Shown: piece by piece, positions 1 to 8,025 of the stretch | Layout of the letters: each line of letters opens with the position of its first letter | Numbering within the stretch: the first letter of the stretch is position 1 | From: Thermosphaera aggregans DSM 11486 | GTDB lineage: Archaea > Thermoproteota > Thermoprotei_A > Sulfolobales > Desulfurococcaceae | Direction of reading: 5' to 3' | Length of the DNA: 64,000 nt | Assembly (NCBI RefSeq): GCF_000092185.1 | Contig: NC_014160.1 | Coordinates: forward strand, 806,001-870,000 | The notes under the pieces: generated by a model | Told to the model about the DNA's origin: nothing | Seen by the model: the letters and a program-made list of their open reading frames with translations, nothing else | Databases searched by the model: none | Made by a program: the position numbers and the translations under genes

Positions 1-384
1 GTGCTCTCTAACCAGCTTGTCTTCCAGGGCGAGCAATGCGCCGGAGTAGGTCAGCCTGAACCTCCACTTCTCGCGGAAAGGATCATAGTATAGTTGGCCG
101 AGAACGTTTCCGGATGCAACAACCTCCCACATATGGTCCCAGTGAGGGGTCTTGTTTAAAAGGATGAACCGGTTTTCGAAAAACCTGCGGTAGAGATCCG
201 GGCTCCCGTACTCATGGATTATCGCCTTCTCCAGCTTCTCTAAATCCCCTTGGAAGGCTGGGCGGGCGTCCCCGGGCTCGGACAGCCTTACAACGTAGTA
301 TAGGTCTATCTCCTCCTGCCTCGGCTTTACAATAGGTATATTCCGCCACGGATCCCAGTATATCCTTGCAATCCTGGGCCACAT
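1..384 (-). CDS. Partial; N-terminal part of a PAPS-reductase-family-like protein (tentative)
   Basis: An open minus-strand frame runs from an ATG at 384 off the left edge, giving 128 residues of the N-terminus. It begins MWPRIARIYWDPWRNIP and later has WDHMWEVVASGNVLGQLYYD. This style of N-terminus (YWDP..NIP, then EPGDARPAF) resembles, from memory, long crenarchaeal proteins annotated as phosphoadenosine phosphosulfate reductase/FAD-synthetase family with an N-terminal accessory domain; the catalytic domain lies outside the window, so the family cannot be confirmed. A TTG seven bases upstream is an alternative start. It is transcribed divergently from the ced-like operon, with about 100 bp between them. 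Confidence 0.55.
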   Translation of the reverse strand, partial: MWPRIARIYWDPWRNIPIVKPRQEEIDLYYVVRLSEPGDARPAFQGDLEKLEKAIIHEYGSPDLYRRFFENRFILLNKTPHWDHMWEVVASGNVLGQLYYDPFREKWRFRLTYSGALLALEDKLVREH

Positions 385-488
385 TCTCAATCCTAAGCAC
401 CCTACCCGGTATCTATGATCGGGTAAACAGTATTTTATGTCGTAAGTTTCGCTCTACCCACCTTGTAATCAGGCTAAACCTGTTAACG

Positions 489-761
489 GTGTCAGCCTTG
501 GACCTGCTGGAGTTTGTAAGAAACCTTACGCTGGGAGTCGTTGGATTAGCGTGGGTGGTCTTCATGCTGTCATGGGCTGTTGGATGGGTTTTGAAAGGGC
601 TCCCGCTACCATTCGTAAGGGTTAAGAAGACGGGTGCGAGGATAATAGAGGATACGGTGTGGGCCGCCTTCTGGCTTGCTATGGGCACCACAGTGTTTGC
701 CGCGATATCATACGTGGTCTCAGTTGTCTATCAACCCATGCCCCCGCCCCCCACGGTCTAG
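489..761 (+). CDS. cedA1: CedA1-like two-helix membrane protein (VirB2-type pilin candidate)
   Basis: A 90-residue protein made of two hydrophobic helices (about residues 12-37 and 55-82) joined by a basic loop containing KGLPLPFVRVKK, ending in a proline-rich tail. That is the hairpin architecture of VirB2-like pilins and of CedA1 from the crenarchaeal exchange-of-DNA (Ced) system. The frame is open upstream, but residues before the GTG at 489 look non-coding, so I chose GTG 489; no clear ribosome binding site is visible. The gene is followed at 785 by a CedA-like protein whose N-terminus aligns with it without gaps. The CedA1 assignment rests on architecture and neighbours, not on a search. 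Confidence 0.7.
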   Translation: MSALDLLEFVRNLTLGVVGLAWVVFMLSWAVGWVLKGLPLPFVRVKKTGARIIEDTVWAAFWLAMGTTVFAAISYVVSVVYQPMPPPPTV

Positions 762-784
762 CAATCCCCGGCAACGTGTCCCCC

Positions 785-2152
785 ATGGACTACTTGTTAA
801 CAGCTTTCTATCTTTCAACCCTCTCATACTACACGGGGGTTCTTCTCAAAGCCCTTCCAATACCGGTTTACGGTTTGAAAAAGCTCGCGAACACTTTAAT
901 GCTGGACGGTGTTTACTCGGCAACACTAGCGTTCTCCTTCAGGATCCTCCTCTGGCTCGTCGAATACTTCAGCGTGTTGCTAGGGGTTGACTGGGAGTCT
1001 TACACTGCCTGGGTTTTGACAAGGCTTAACGAGCTCCTGGCAATGATAGGTTTCCTGAAAATCCTGGGCTCGTTCCTGAGCAGGTCGGGATTATCCTTCA
1101 TCTCAACAGGGGTTGTCAGCCCCTTGGCAAGCCATCTCACAACGGTCTCCACAACCATCATAGTGGTCTACACGGCGAGCATGCTGGTTAGCAGGCTGAG
1201 GGAGGGCTTGATAGCACTGGGTATAATGCTTCACGCGGTCCCCTTCAGGCTCACCAGGAGTGTTGGAGCAGTACTAATATCAGTGTCCATAGTTTTCTCC
1301 ATCGGAGCCCCGTTAATGCCCGTCTTCGTCGAAACCGTTTCAAAGGGAACGCCTCCCATCCCGTACAACCAAGGTGATGTGTACTCCGTGAACCTTGTCT
1401 TCAAAGACGTGTTCAACAATACCGTGGGCTTCGGAGTGGTGGAGGGCTACGGCTCAACTGGGGGCTTAATCTACAGGTACCTGGTGAGTGAGAAAGGATT
1501 GGTTTACAAGTCATTCTACAGCGGAGGATTCCCAACCTTCGCGCACACCCTCGTCTTCGGCTTCGCCGACAAGCAGTACATGGTTGTATTCGACCCGTCG
1601 AGACACGTCAGCAACGGGCTTGTCAACGCCACCCTGAGGCTACCGGATGCTGTATCCCTCGGCGTCAACAGGATACTGTTCTTCAACTGCGCTGTTGAAC
1701 CAGTCTTCTACGGTAGAAGCGGGAACACTACAGTCGTAATAATCGACGCCCAGGGCTCCTGCACTGTTGAAGCATACTTTCAAAGAGATGATAGTGTCGA
1801 AGTCTTCGTAAACGATTCAAGAATACAGGGAGGGGTTGAAACCTCATGGAGCGGCGTAGGCATTTCCAAAACAGTTTTTGAAGTACCCGCGGGCAGGTCG
1901 AACATAACCGTCATCTCGTGGTTCAGGGGATACGCCAGGCCCATCGTCGAGGAGCAGCCTTTCACAGCCTCCCTGGTCGACCTCAACATTCTCGAGCCCG
2001 AGTCCCTCATATACTGGGTCTCGCTCACAATAGTTGACTTAATGATCCTCCCACTGGTCTACACGGCCATGCTTGCAACGGTTTCACTAACGCTTTCAAG
2101 GCTCCTTGGAGGTGTGTCGCCACGGGTGGCAAGGCTTATCACAGGTGTTTGA
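785..2152 (+). CDS. cedA: CedA-like polytopic membrane protein with a large ectodomain
   Basis: A 455-residue membrane protein. About six transmembrane helices lie in residues 5-180, one more lies near 407-435, and between them is a roughly 220-residue hydrophilic, beta-rich segment with five N-glycosylation sequons (NNT, NAT, NTT, NDS, NIT). CedA is the channel-forming (VirB6-like) component of the Ced DNA importer. The N-terminal hairpin (LLKALPIP, KK, D.V) repeats the pattern of the preceding CedA1-like protein. ATG 785 is preferred; GTG 776 is in frame. The stop overlaps the start of the next small gene by four bases, indicating translational coupling. The large insertion makes it longer than the Sulfolobus protein as I remember it. 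Confidence 0.7.
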   Translation: MDYLLTAFYLSTLSYYTGVLLKALPIPVYGLKKLANTLMLDGVYSATLAFSFRILLWLVEYFSVLLGVDWESYTAWVLTRLNELLAMIGFLKILGSFLSRSGLSFISTGVVSPLASHLTTVSTTIIVVYTASMLVSRLREGLIALGIMLHAVPFRLTRSVGAVLISVSIVFSIGAPLMPVFVETVSKGTPPIPYNQGDVYSVNLVFKDVFNNTVGFGVVEGYGSTGGLIYRYLVSEKGLVYKSFYSGGFPTFAHTLVFGFADKQYMVVFDPSRHVSNGLVNATLRLPDAVSLGVNRILFFNCAVEPVFYGRSGNTTVVIIDAQGSCTVEAYFQRDDSVEVFVNDSRIQGGVETSWSGVGISKTVFEVPAGRSNITVISWFRGYARPIVEEQPFTASLVDLNILEPESLIYWVSLTIVDLMILPLVYTAMLATVSLTLSRLLGGVSPRVARLITGV

Positions 2153-2310
2153 GAAAACCCGGGTGCATCCTGGCAACACTATCCCTCTTCCTAGCTATCG
2201 CGTGCTTGATCAACGGTGAAACAGTCTACGCGCTGTTGATCGCTTCAACAACTATTGCTTTAGAACTGGTTTCGAGGTGGGCGGGCCTTGAAGATTATAG
2301 AGAGGATTAA
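2149..2310 (+). CDS. cedA2: CedA2-like small membrane protein
   Basis: A 53-residue reading frame starts at TTG 2149, overlapping the cedA-like stop by four bases, and stops at TAA 2308-2310, 23 bases inside the following ATPase gene. The product begins LRKPGCILATLSLFLAIACL and has two hydrophobic helices separated by a short NGE turn, then an acidic tail (GLEDYRED). A small two-helix protein between CedA and CedB is what the Ced system predicts (CedA2). Overlaps at both ends argue strongly for a real, co-translated gene although it is short. The exact start is uncertain because GTG 2145 lies in another frame. Confidence 0.62.
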   Translation: MRKPGCILATLSLFLAIACLINGETVYALLIASTTIALELVSRWAGLEDYRED

Positions 2311-3901
2311 AGCCACCCTAGGCCTCGCGGGCGGAGAAGTTGAGATGGAACCCCCCGATCTCGTGGCAAAGCTAGGCGGGGGCGGGGTGGTTGTTTCAAG
2401 ATACCTTGTCTGCGACAGCGTGGACTATTCGGTGAGAGACTTCAACGAGTCCTCGGCGAGGAAGTATGTTGAAACATTCGCTTCAATACTAGACAAGCTA
2501 CCCGTTAACTCCGAGGTCAGGATTATCAAGGACGAGGTGGATCTCAAGTGGTTTACAAGGAAGCTTGTCAACGAGATATTGAACACAAGGGTTAAGCTGG
2601 AGTCGGCTCTGGATGAGCACAGCAGGGTCAAGCACAAGGTCAGGCTCGAGGTTTTAAGCAAGCTCTACGAGGCGTTGTTGAAGGGTGAGCCTTTCACAAG
2701 CACCACCCTCCTGGTCAAGATAAGGGTTGCGGCGAAGACGCTGGAGGAAGCCCGTTCAATTCTCGAATACCATGAGTCAGTTGTTTCAAGAGTCTTCAAA
2801 ACATACTACGGCTTATCCCTTAGAAGGGCTTCGAAGAGCGAGCTGGTCAGGATCCTCAGGCAAGACCTTAATCTCGAACCATGGAACAGCGCCCCGTCCG
2901 TGGTGGCGGAGTCGAGGAGGCTGGGCTTCATACACCCCTTCCCGTTGGAGAAGAGGAGCGTGTTCACGGACGGCGTCTTCCTGGGCGTTGACCTGAGGGA
3001 TGGCAGGCCTGTTCAAATACCTGTTGAACAATTCTTCAAGCACATGGTTGTAATAGGGCCTACTGGAAAGGGGAAGACAGCGCTCCTTGCAACCCTAATA
3101 GAGTCGGCGAGCATTATTGACGGGTTGAAAACCCTGTCAATAGATTTCAAAGGAGATCTCGCAAAATACTTGCCTGATAAACTAGTTAAGGCATTGACTC
3201 CCGAGGATATTGTGGTGAACCTTGCCCACAAACCCCCATGGCTCAGTAATGCCGACTGGAGGATGATAGTGGTTGACTCCTTGTCAACGGCTTTAAACAC
3301 TGACCCTGGCAGGGTTCTCGAAGCCCTTGAGCTGGTGGAGAAGACCGGGGTAGCGGCACTCCTCCATCGCGGCGAGGGCTCAATACTCCTCCCGCTGTTC
3401 GAGCTTTTCAACAGGACTCCAAGGTATGAGCTACTCGAGAGCATTCACAGGGAGAGCGTGCTTTTAGAACTACAGGGCAGGAGCACACTGTTCCAAAACG
3501 TCTACGCCGGCGTCGTGATAGGTGTTTTAAGAAACGGGCTTTCAAGGAGAGAGGGTTTTGGAAACCTTCTCGTAATTGATGAGGCGTGGAGGGTTAGCAG
3601 GCTCCGCTCTCTCGTGGAGCTGTTCAAGGAGGGCAGGAGCTGGAGAGTAGGGGTTGTAATAGCCACCCAGAACCCCGGGGATGTTCCAAGAGAGATACTT
3701 GAGAATGCTTCAAACCTCATCTTCTTCGGCTCCCTCGACGCCGATTACGTTGAGAAAGCGGTCAAGTCAACGGGAGTGGGCGCTGACTATGCTCAGCACG
3801 TCATGAAGCTGGGGGTCGGGGAAGCACTCTACGTTAACACCGAGGAAGCGGCCCCGGTCCTCCTAAGGGTTAAAACACCCATGGTTTTAAACAGCTCGTG
3901 A
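2288..3901 (+). CDS. cedB: CedB-like VirB4/HerA-superfamily ATPase
   Basis: A 537-residue P-loop ATPase. The Walker A motif GPTGKGKT starts at residue 257 and the Walker B stretch LLVIDEAW has its Asp at about residue 431, followed by ATQNPGDVP, a sensor-like segment typical of HerA/VirB4/TrwB ATPases. The roughly 250-residue N-terminal region has no recognisable motif. In Ced, CedB powers DNA uptake at the membrane. The start is TTG 2288, overlapping the small CedA2-like gene. It could be a generic HerA-family ATPase, but the membrane-protein neighbours make CedB the best reading. Confidence 0.75.
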   Translation: MKIIERIKATLGLAGGEVEMEPPDLVAKLGGGGVVVSRYLVCDSVDYSVRDFNESSARKYVETFASILDKLPVNSEVRIIKDEVDLKWFTRKLVNEILNTRVKLESALDEHSRVKHKVRLEVLSKLYEALLKGEPFTSTTLLVKIRVAAKTLEEARSILEYHESVVSRVFKTYYGLSLRRASKSELVRILRQDLNLEPWNSAPSVVAESRRLGFIHPFPLEKRSVFTDGVFLGVDLRDGRPVQIPVEQFFKHMVVIGPTGKGKTALLATLIESASIIDGLKTLSIDFKGDLAKYLPDKLVKALTPEDIVVNLAHKPPWLSNADWRMIVVDSLSTALNTDPGRVLEALELVEKTGVAALLHRGEGSILLPLFELFNRTPRYELLESIHRESVLLELQGRSTLFQNVYAGVVIGVLRNGLSRREGFGNLLVIDEAWRVSRLRSLVELFKEGRSWRVGVVIATQNPGDVPREILENASNLIFFGSLDADYVEKAVKSTGVGADYAQHVMKLGVGEALYVNTEEAAPVLLRVKTPMVLNSS

Positions 3902-3959
3902 TTTAAAACCCTGTTGAAGCATTAAACACTCTGAGTGGTTAAAGAGGGGTGGTGGATCG

Positions 3960-4043
3960 ATGGGTGGCAGGCAGAGGACAACTATTTTCATGACCAAGGA
4001 GAAGGCCAGGCCCGGGGAGAAGCAGGCTAAGGAGAAGCAATAG
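3960..4043 (+). CDS. Possible 27-residue basic mini-protein (eS25 N-terminus-like)
   Basis: An ATG at 3960, preceded by a good GAGGGGTGGTGG ribosome binding site, opens a 27-codon frame with 11 Lys or Arg residues, starting MGGRQRTTIF. MGG-[KR]-x-x-T is how archaeal ribosomal protein eS25 begins, but the winged-helix body is absent and no other frame continues it. The frame ends eight bases before the methyltransferase gene at 4052, so it would be co-transcribed with it. It is either a genuine mini-protein or the remnant of a truncated eS25 gene. Confidence 0.4.
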   Translation: MGGRQRTTIFMTKEKARPGEKQAKEKQ

Positions 4044-4051
4044 GGTTTTAA

Positions 4052-4870
4052 ATGACCGAGATAGAGGTGGCAGTTCCCACCAGCATTCTCCGGGTAGAGT
4101 CCACTCTACTTTTGAAAACCCTGAGGATACACCAGGTAGCCAGGATACTGGGGATCTTCGGGGTTTCAAGAATATTCTTCTACAGGGATTTCGAGACTGA
4201 TCCATCAACCCACAGGGAGTACGCTAGATTGATCAGGAAGCAGTGGGAGTACTTCTTCACACCCCCATACCTGAGGAGGAGGCTTGTCCCGAGGAACCCT
4301 CTCCTGAAACACGTCGGGATGCTCCCGCCCATCCGCCTGGAATGGTTCGACGTCCCCCGTAGGCTTAAACCCGGGGATGAAAGAGTCGGATACGTTTTCA
4401 AGGAGGGCGGCGGCTTCAAAGTATACGTTGACTCCTCAAGAGTTTTCAACGCGGTCGGCGAGTGCCGGGAGGGGCTGGGCGTGATAAGGATAGTGGACCC
4501 TGGGGAGAAGATGGCTGAGTGTGTCGGCAAGGACTTCTACAAGGGGCCTGAGCCCCGGTTTGCGGATAGTTTCAAGCAACTCTTAGAGGAGAGCAGGGGC
4601 GCGAGGATTGTGGCGACAAGCAGGTATGGGCGCGTCCCAGGCTTCGAAGACCTATCGGCCCTATCATCCAGCAACAGGGTGCTAATACTCTTCGGATCCC
4701 CCTCAAGAGGACTGCACGATATAGCTGGGGCCGAAGGGTTTAGGCTCGAGGAGCTCGGGGACGTGTGGAACACTGTGCCAGGTCAGAGAGTTAAGACCGT
4801 GAGAACGGAGGAGGCTTTAATAATAACTCTTGGACTAGTAAATCATGCTTTAAAATTAAAAAGGATTTGA
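4052..4870 (+). CDS. SPOUT-class RNA methyltransferase, C9orf114/SPOUT1-like
   Basis: A 272-residue protein with the layout of the archaeal 'putative RNA methyltransferase' SPOUT family: an N-terminal IHQVARILGIFGVSRIFFYRD segment, a middle PPYLRRRLVPRNPLLKHVGMLPP segment, an inserted OB-like region (HVGMLPPIRL... GYVFKEGG), and a C-terminal knot region LILFGSPSRGLHDIAG where the SAM-binding trefoil knot forms. These enzymes are thought to methylate RNA. The gene directly precedes rpl3, its common archaeal position. The RNA target cannot be read from the sequence. Confidence 0.8.
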   Translation: MTEIEVAVPTSILRVESTLLLKTLRIHQVARILGIFGVSRIFFYRDFETDPSTHREYARLIRKQWEYFFTPPYLRRRLVPRNPLLKHVGMLPPIRLEWFDVPRRLKPGDERVGYVFKEGGGFKVYVDSSRVFNAVGECREGLGVIRIVDPGEKMAECVGKDFYKGPEPRFADSFKQLLEESRGARIVATSRYGRVPGFEDLSALSSSNRVLILFGSPSRGLHDIAGAEGFRLEELGDVWNTVPGQRVKTVRTEEALIITLGLVNHALKLKRI

Positions 4871-4888
4871 GAAATTAGATTGAACAAT

Positions 4889-4900
4889 ATGCTTTAAAAC
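4889..4900 (+). promoter_or_regulatory. TATA box upstream of rpl3
   Basis: CTTTAAAA at 4892-4899 lies about 40 bp before the rpl3 ATG. That would put transcription start near 4920, with a GGTGG ribosome binding site between it and the start codon. It is the likely head promoter of the ribosomal super-operon. Confidence 0.5.
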
Positions 4901-4935
4901 CTGGTATAATAATCCATCCATGAAGGTGGAAGCTA

Positions 4936-6123
4936 ATGGGTCATCGAAAGCTACACGCGCCGAGACGCGGAAGCCTTGGCGTCAGACCAAGGAAGAGAGC
5001 GGAGGAGCTGACCCCTCGCGTCAGGACGTGGCCCGCTAAGACATGGGCCGAGCTATTGCTGGAGAAGTATGGGAAGGATGCTGAGAAGCACGGGGTAGTG
5101 TCGAAGCCAGTGCTACTCGGCTTCGCCGCGTACAAGGCTGGAATGACCCATGCCTTAATGGTTGAGGATAGGCCTAACACTCCTTTCACAGGCAAGGAGG
5201 TTTTCACACCCGTAACTATCCTGGATGCCCCGCCCATGGTTATCCTTGGTTTACGTGCTTATAGTGTTGGAGAACAGGGAGGCCTCGTCTCACTGGGCGA
5301 GGCCTGGAGAAGCCCTGTTGAAGCAGTGGGCAAGGCTTACGAGGAATACTACAGCAAGAACCCCTTGCTAACGGAGAGAGTTGACAGCGTTGTAAGGAAG
5401 TATCTGCAGGGGCTCAGGAAGCTTAACCATGGATTAGTCAAGCCAGACCCCACGGGGAAGTACGGGTTCAAGTTCGTGGAGACGAACTGGGAGGAGGCTT
5501 TCAAGAAGGTTTTCACCGGGAACGTTGTCGAGGTTAGGGCGCTGGCTTCAACAATACCCGTTCTCTCAGGCTTCGCGAAAAAGAAGCCCGAGATTGTTGA
5601 GATAAAGATCGGCGGGGGAAAGGTTGAGGAAATCGTGAAATACGGTGAGAGCGTTCTCGGCGGACTGGTCACGGTGAGGGATGTTTTCACGGAGGGTCAG
5701 TTCATCGATGTGATAGGGGTTACTAAGGGCAAGGGCTTCCAGGGCGTGGTGAAAAGGTTTGGCGTGAAAGTGCTTCCGAGATGGCATAAGCACAGGAAGG
5801 GTGCTAGGAAGATAGGCTCGAGAAGCCCTGCTTTCGGAACAATGAGCGAACCCCCGCAGGCCGGTCAGACAGGGTTCCACAGGAGGACAGACTACAACAA
5901 GCGCATCCTGAGGATAGGGTTCAACGGGCTCGAGGTCACGCCCAGCGGCGGCTTCCTACACTACGGCCTCGTCTACGGGCCCTACTTAATGCTGAAGGGC
6001 ACGGTGTTCGGCCCCGCTAAAAGGTTATTGATACTGAGACACCCGGTTAGACCGCCCACGTGGCTTCCCCTGGAATCCCCTAAGATCACGTACTTAAACC
6101 TTGAGAGCAAGCAGGGTATTTAG
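4936..6123 (+). CDS. rpl3: Ribosomal protein uL3
   Basis: A 395-residue archaeal uL3, which contacts the peptidyl-transferase centre of 23S rRNA. Diagnostic stretches are the N-terminal [20 protein letters not shown] and the central region [17 protein letters not shown] followed by the W-finger region [18 protein letters not shown]. The ATG at 4936 follows a GGTGG ribosome binding site by six bases. It is somewhat long for an archaeal uL3, mainly because of its N-terminal half. It heads the ribosomal operon. Confidence 0.97.
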   Translation: MGHRKLHAPRRGSLGVRPRKRAEELTPRVRTWPAKTWAELLLEKYGKDAEKHGVVSKPVLLGFAAYKAGMTHALMVEDRPNTPFTGKEVFTPVTILDAPPMVILGLRAYSVGEQGGLVSLGEAWRSPVEAVGKAYEEYYSKNPLLTERVDSVVRKYLQGLRKLNHGLVKPDPTGKYGFKFVETNWEEAFKKVFTGNVVEVRALASTIPVLSGFAKKKPEIVEIKIGGGKVEEIVKYGESVLGGLVTVRDVFTEGQFIDVIGVTKGKGFQGVVKRFGVKVLPRWHKHRKGARKIGSRSPAFGTMSEPPQAGQTGFHRRTDYNKRILRIGFNGLEVTPSGGFLHYGLVYGPYLMLKGTVFGPAKRLLILRHPVRPPTWLPLESPKITYLNLESKQGI

Positions 6124-6133
6124 GTGGTAGCCC

Positions 6134-6949
6134 ATGACCTGGACTTTAATGGTTCCAAGGCAGGTTGAAAGATTAGTGGTGAAGGTTTTCAACACTGAGG
6201 GGGCTGAGGCAGGCAGCCTGGAGCTACCGCCGGTGTTCCAGCTACCTGTTAGGAAGGACTTGATAAGGAGAGCCTTCCTATCGGCTTTCACAGCAATGCT
6301 CCAGCCCAAGGGCAGGGATCCGATGGCCGGTAGGAGGACAACAGCCAAATACTGGGGAGTTGGCTACGGTATTGCAAGAGTCCCGAGACTCCCCAATGGG
6401 ACGGCAAGGTTCGTTGTAAGCGCTAGGAAGGGTCACATAGCGTTCCCGCCCACCCCTGACAGAGTGCTTCGCGAGGAGGTTAACAAGAAGGAGAGGGCCC
6501 ACGCGATAGCCTCCGCCCTAGCCGCTACTTCAAGAATTGAGCTGGTTAAAGCCAGGGGCCACGTGTTCACCGCAGACACCCTCCCGATCGTAGTAGTTGA
6601 TGATGCTGAGGAGAATATTGGTGATTCAAAGCGGGCGCGGGAGTGGCTGTCCAAGCTCGGCTTATGGGATGATATCGTTAGAAGCCAGGAGGGAACCGGC
6701 ATAAGGGCTGGGAAGGGCAAGATGAGAGGGCGCAGGTATGTTGAGCCAAAGAGCATTCTCTTCGTCCTTACAAGTTACGAGAAACCGCTCGCCAAGGCTG
6801 TCAGGAACTTCCCCGGCGTGGACATTGCGACGCCAGGGAACCTGGGGATCCTCCACCTAGCCCCAGGCGGGGTGCCCGGGAGGCTCACAGTGTTTTCAAA
6901 GACTGCTCTCGAAGAAGTTTCCAGAAAGTTTGAGGTGGTGTTCCTGTGA
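6134..6949 (+). CDS. rpl4: Ribosomal protein uL4
   Basis: A 271-residue archaeal uL4 (L4/L1e type) that lines the ribosomal exit tunnel. It shows the conserved internal loop [21 protein letters not shown] and the C-terminal [22 protein letters not shown]. An ATG at 6134 follows a GGTGG ribosome binding site. Its TGA overlaps the GTG start of rpl23, so the two are translationally coupled. Confidence 0.96.
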   Translation: MTWTLMVPRQVERLVVKVFNTEGAEAGSLELPPVFQLPVRKDLIRRAFLSAFTAMLQPKGRDPMAGRRTTAKYWGVGYGIARVPRLPNGTARFVVSARKGHIAFPPTPDRVLREEVNKKERAHAIASALAATSRIELVKARGHVFTADTLPIVVVDDAEENIGDSKRAREWLSKLGLWDDIVRSQEGTGIRAGKGKMRGRRYVEPKSILFVLTSYEKPLAKAVRNFPGVDIATPGNLGILHLAPGGVPGRLTVFSKTALEEVSRKFEVVFL

Positions 6950-7221
6950 GCGGTGAAACCGGGAAGCTGTACAGTATAATTGTAAGGCCTGTTCAGAGCG
7001 AGAAAGCCCTGGGCATGATTGACAAGCAGAACACTTTAACCTTCATAGTCGACATTAACGCTACCAAGCAGGATGTGAAGAAAGCTGTTGAAACACTGTT
7101 CAATGTTAAGGTTGAAAAGGTCAGAATACTTGTAACCCCTAAGGGGGAGAAGAAGGCTTACGTGAAGCTGGCCCCTGAGTACAAGGCCAGCGACGTTGCG
7201 GCTCAAATAGGTTTGATCTAG
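6946..7221 (+). CDS. rpl23: Ribosomal protein uL23
   Basis: A 91-residue uL23, which binds domain III of 23S rRNA at the tunnel exit, where signal recognition particle and SecY dock. It contains the family pattern [13 protein letters not shown] ... [19 protein letters not shown] and [19 protein letters not shown]. The start is GTG 6946 inside the rpl4 stop region (GTGA overlap), the normal coupled arrangement. Confidence 0.96.
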   Translation: MSGETGKLYSIIVRPVQSEKALGMIDKQNTLTFIVDINATKQDVKKAVETLFNVKVEKVRILVTPKGEKKAYVKLAPEYKASDVAAQIGLI

Positions 7222-7232
7222 GGGTGGTTTGA

Positions 7233-7952
7233 ATGGGTAAGAGGCTTATCATTCAGAGAAGGGGGCGGGGATCCCCTAATTTCAGAACACCAGACCATCT
7301 CCACATAGCTCCCGCAAAATACCCGCTGATACCGTTCGACCAGACGTTTAAGGGAGTGGTGGCTGACTTCATCCACGACCCCGGTAGATGGGTTCCTCTC
7401 GCAGAGATAGAGCTGGAGAACGGCTTAGTGTTCTATGTTCCAGCGGTTGAAGGAATGTATAAGGGGCAGGTTGTCGAGGTGGGCCCAGCCGCTAAGCCCG
7501 TGGCCGGCAACATACTGCCCATAGGCTCAATACCCGAGGGCACACAGATATGCAATATTGAGAAGAACCCTGGCGACGGCGGAAGATTCGTAAGATCCAG
7601 CGGAACCTACGCTATTATTGTTGGAAGAGCCGGCGGTAAAACACAGGTCCAGCTCCCCAGCGGCAAGATCATCGAGGTGCCGAACGAGTCTAGGGCCACG
7701 ATAGGCGTGGTAGCCGGCGGCGGAAGGCTTGAGAAACCGTTGCTGAAAGCAGGAGCGTCATACTACAAGTGGAGTGCGAAATCCAGGTGGTGGCCCAGGG
7801 TTAGAGGTGTAGCAATGAACGCTGCGTTCCACCCGCACGGTGGTGGAAGCCACCAGCATGTTGGGAGGCCTTCAACAATCTCCAGGATGACTCCTCCGGG
7901 CAGGAAGGTCGGACACATAGCCGCCAGGAGAACGGGTAGGAGGAAAGGCTAG
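7233..7952 (+). CDS. rpl2: Ribosomal protein uL2
   Basis: A 239-residue archaeal uL2, needed for subunit association and peptidyl-transferase activity. The conserved C-terminal signature RGVAMNAAFHPHGGGSHQHV includes the functionally important His. The ATG at 7233 follows GGGGTGG by seven bases. The next ribosomal gene normally found here, rps19, is displaced about 2.9 kb downstream by a MoxR/VWA gene pair. Confidence 0.97.
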   Translation: MGKRLIIQRRGRGSPNFRTPDHLHIAPAKYPLIPFDQTFKGVVADFIHDPGRWVPLAEIELENGLVFYVPAVEGMYKGQVVEVGPAAKPVAGNILPIGSIPEGTQICNIEKNPGDGGRFVRSSGTYAIIVGRAGGKTQVQLPSGKIIEVPNESRATIGVVAGGGRLEKPLLKAGASYYKWSAKSRWWPRVRGVAMNAAFHPHGGGSHQHVGRPSTISRMTPPGRKVGHIAARRTGRRKG

Positions 7953-8016
7953 TTAAGCGTTTTTCCAAACCTTAAGGATTAATTAGGGGTTTCCCCGTAG
8001 ATTCTTCCTTGAAAGG

Positions 8017-8023
8017 TTTATAC
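8017..8023 (+). promoter_or_regulatory. TATA-like element immediately before the MoxR gene
   Basis: TTTATAC at 8017-8023 ends three bases before the ATG at 8026. If it is the promoter, transcription would start about 25 bp further on, beyond that ATG, and translation would begin leaderless at GTG 8053. It may equally be fortuitous. Confidence 0.35.
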
Positions 8024-8025
8024 AA

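Noticed and set aside
413-691. Minus-strand open frame of 92 residues opposite the CedA1-like gene
   Set aside because: No family features. The plus-strand frame encodes a coherent membrane hairpin with a homologous neighbour.
659-784. Upstream extension of the CedA-like frame
   Set aside because: It overlaps the CedA1-like coding region, and the encoded residues (Cys/His/Pro-rich) do not look like a membrane-protein N-terminus; ATG 785 is preferred.
3939-4208. Minus-strand frame with a Leu/Pro-rich stretch
   Set aside because: It is opposite the start of the SPOUT methyltransferase gene, and the leucine run is an artefact of reading lysine-rich plus-strand codons backwards.
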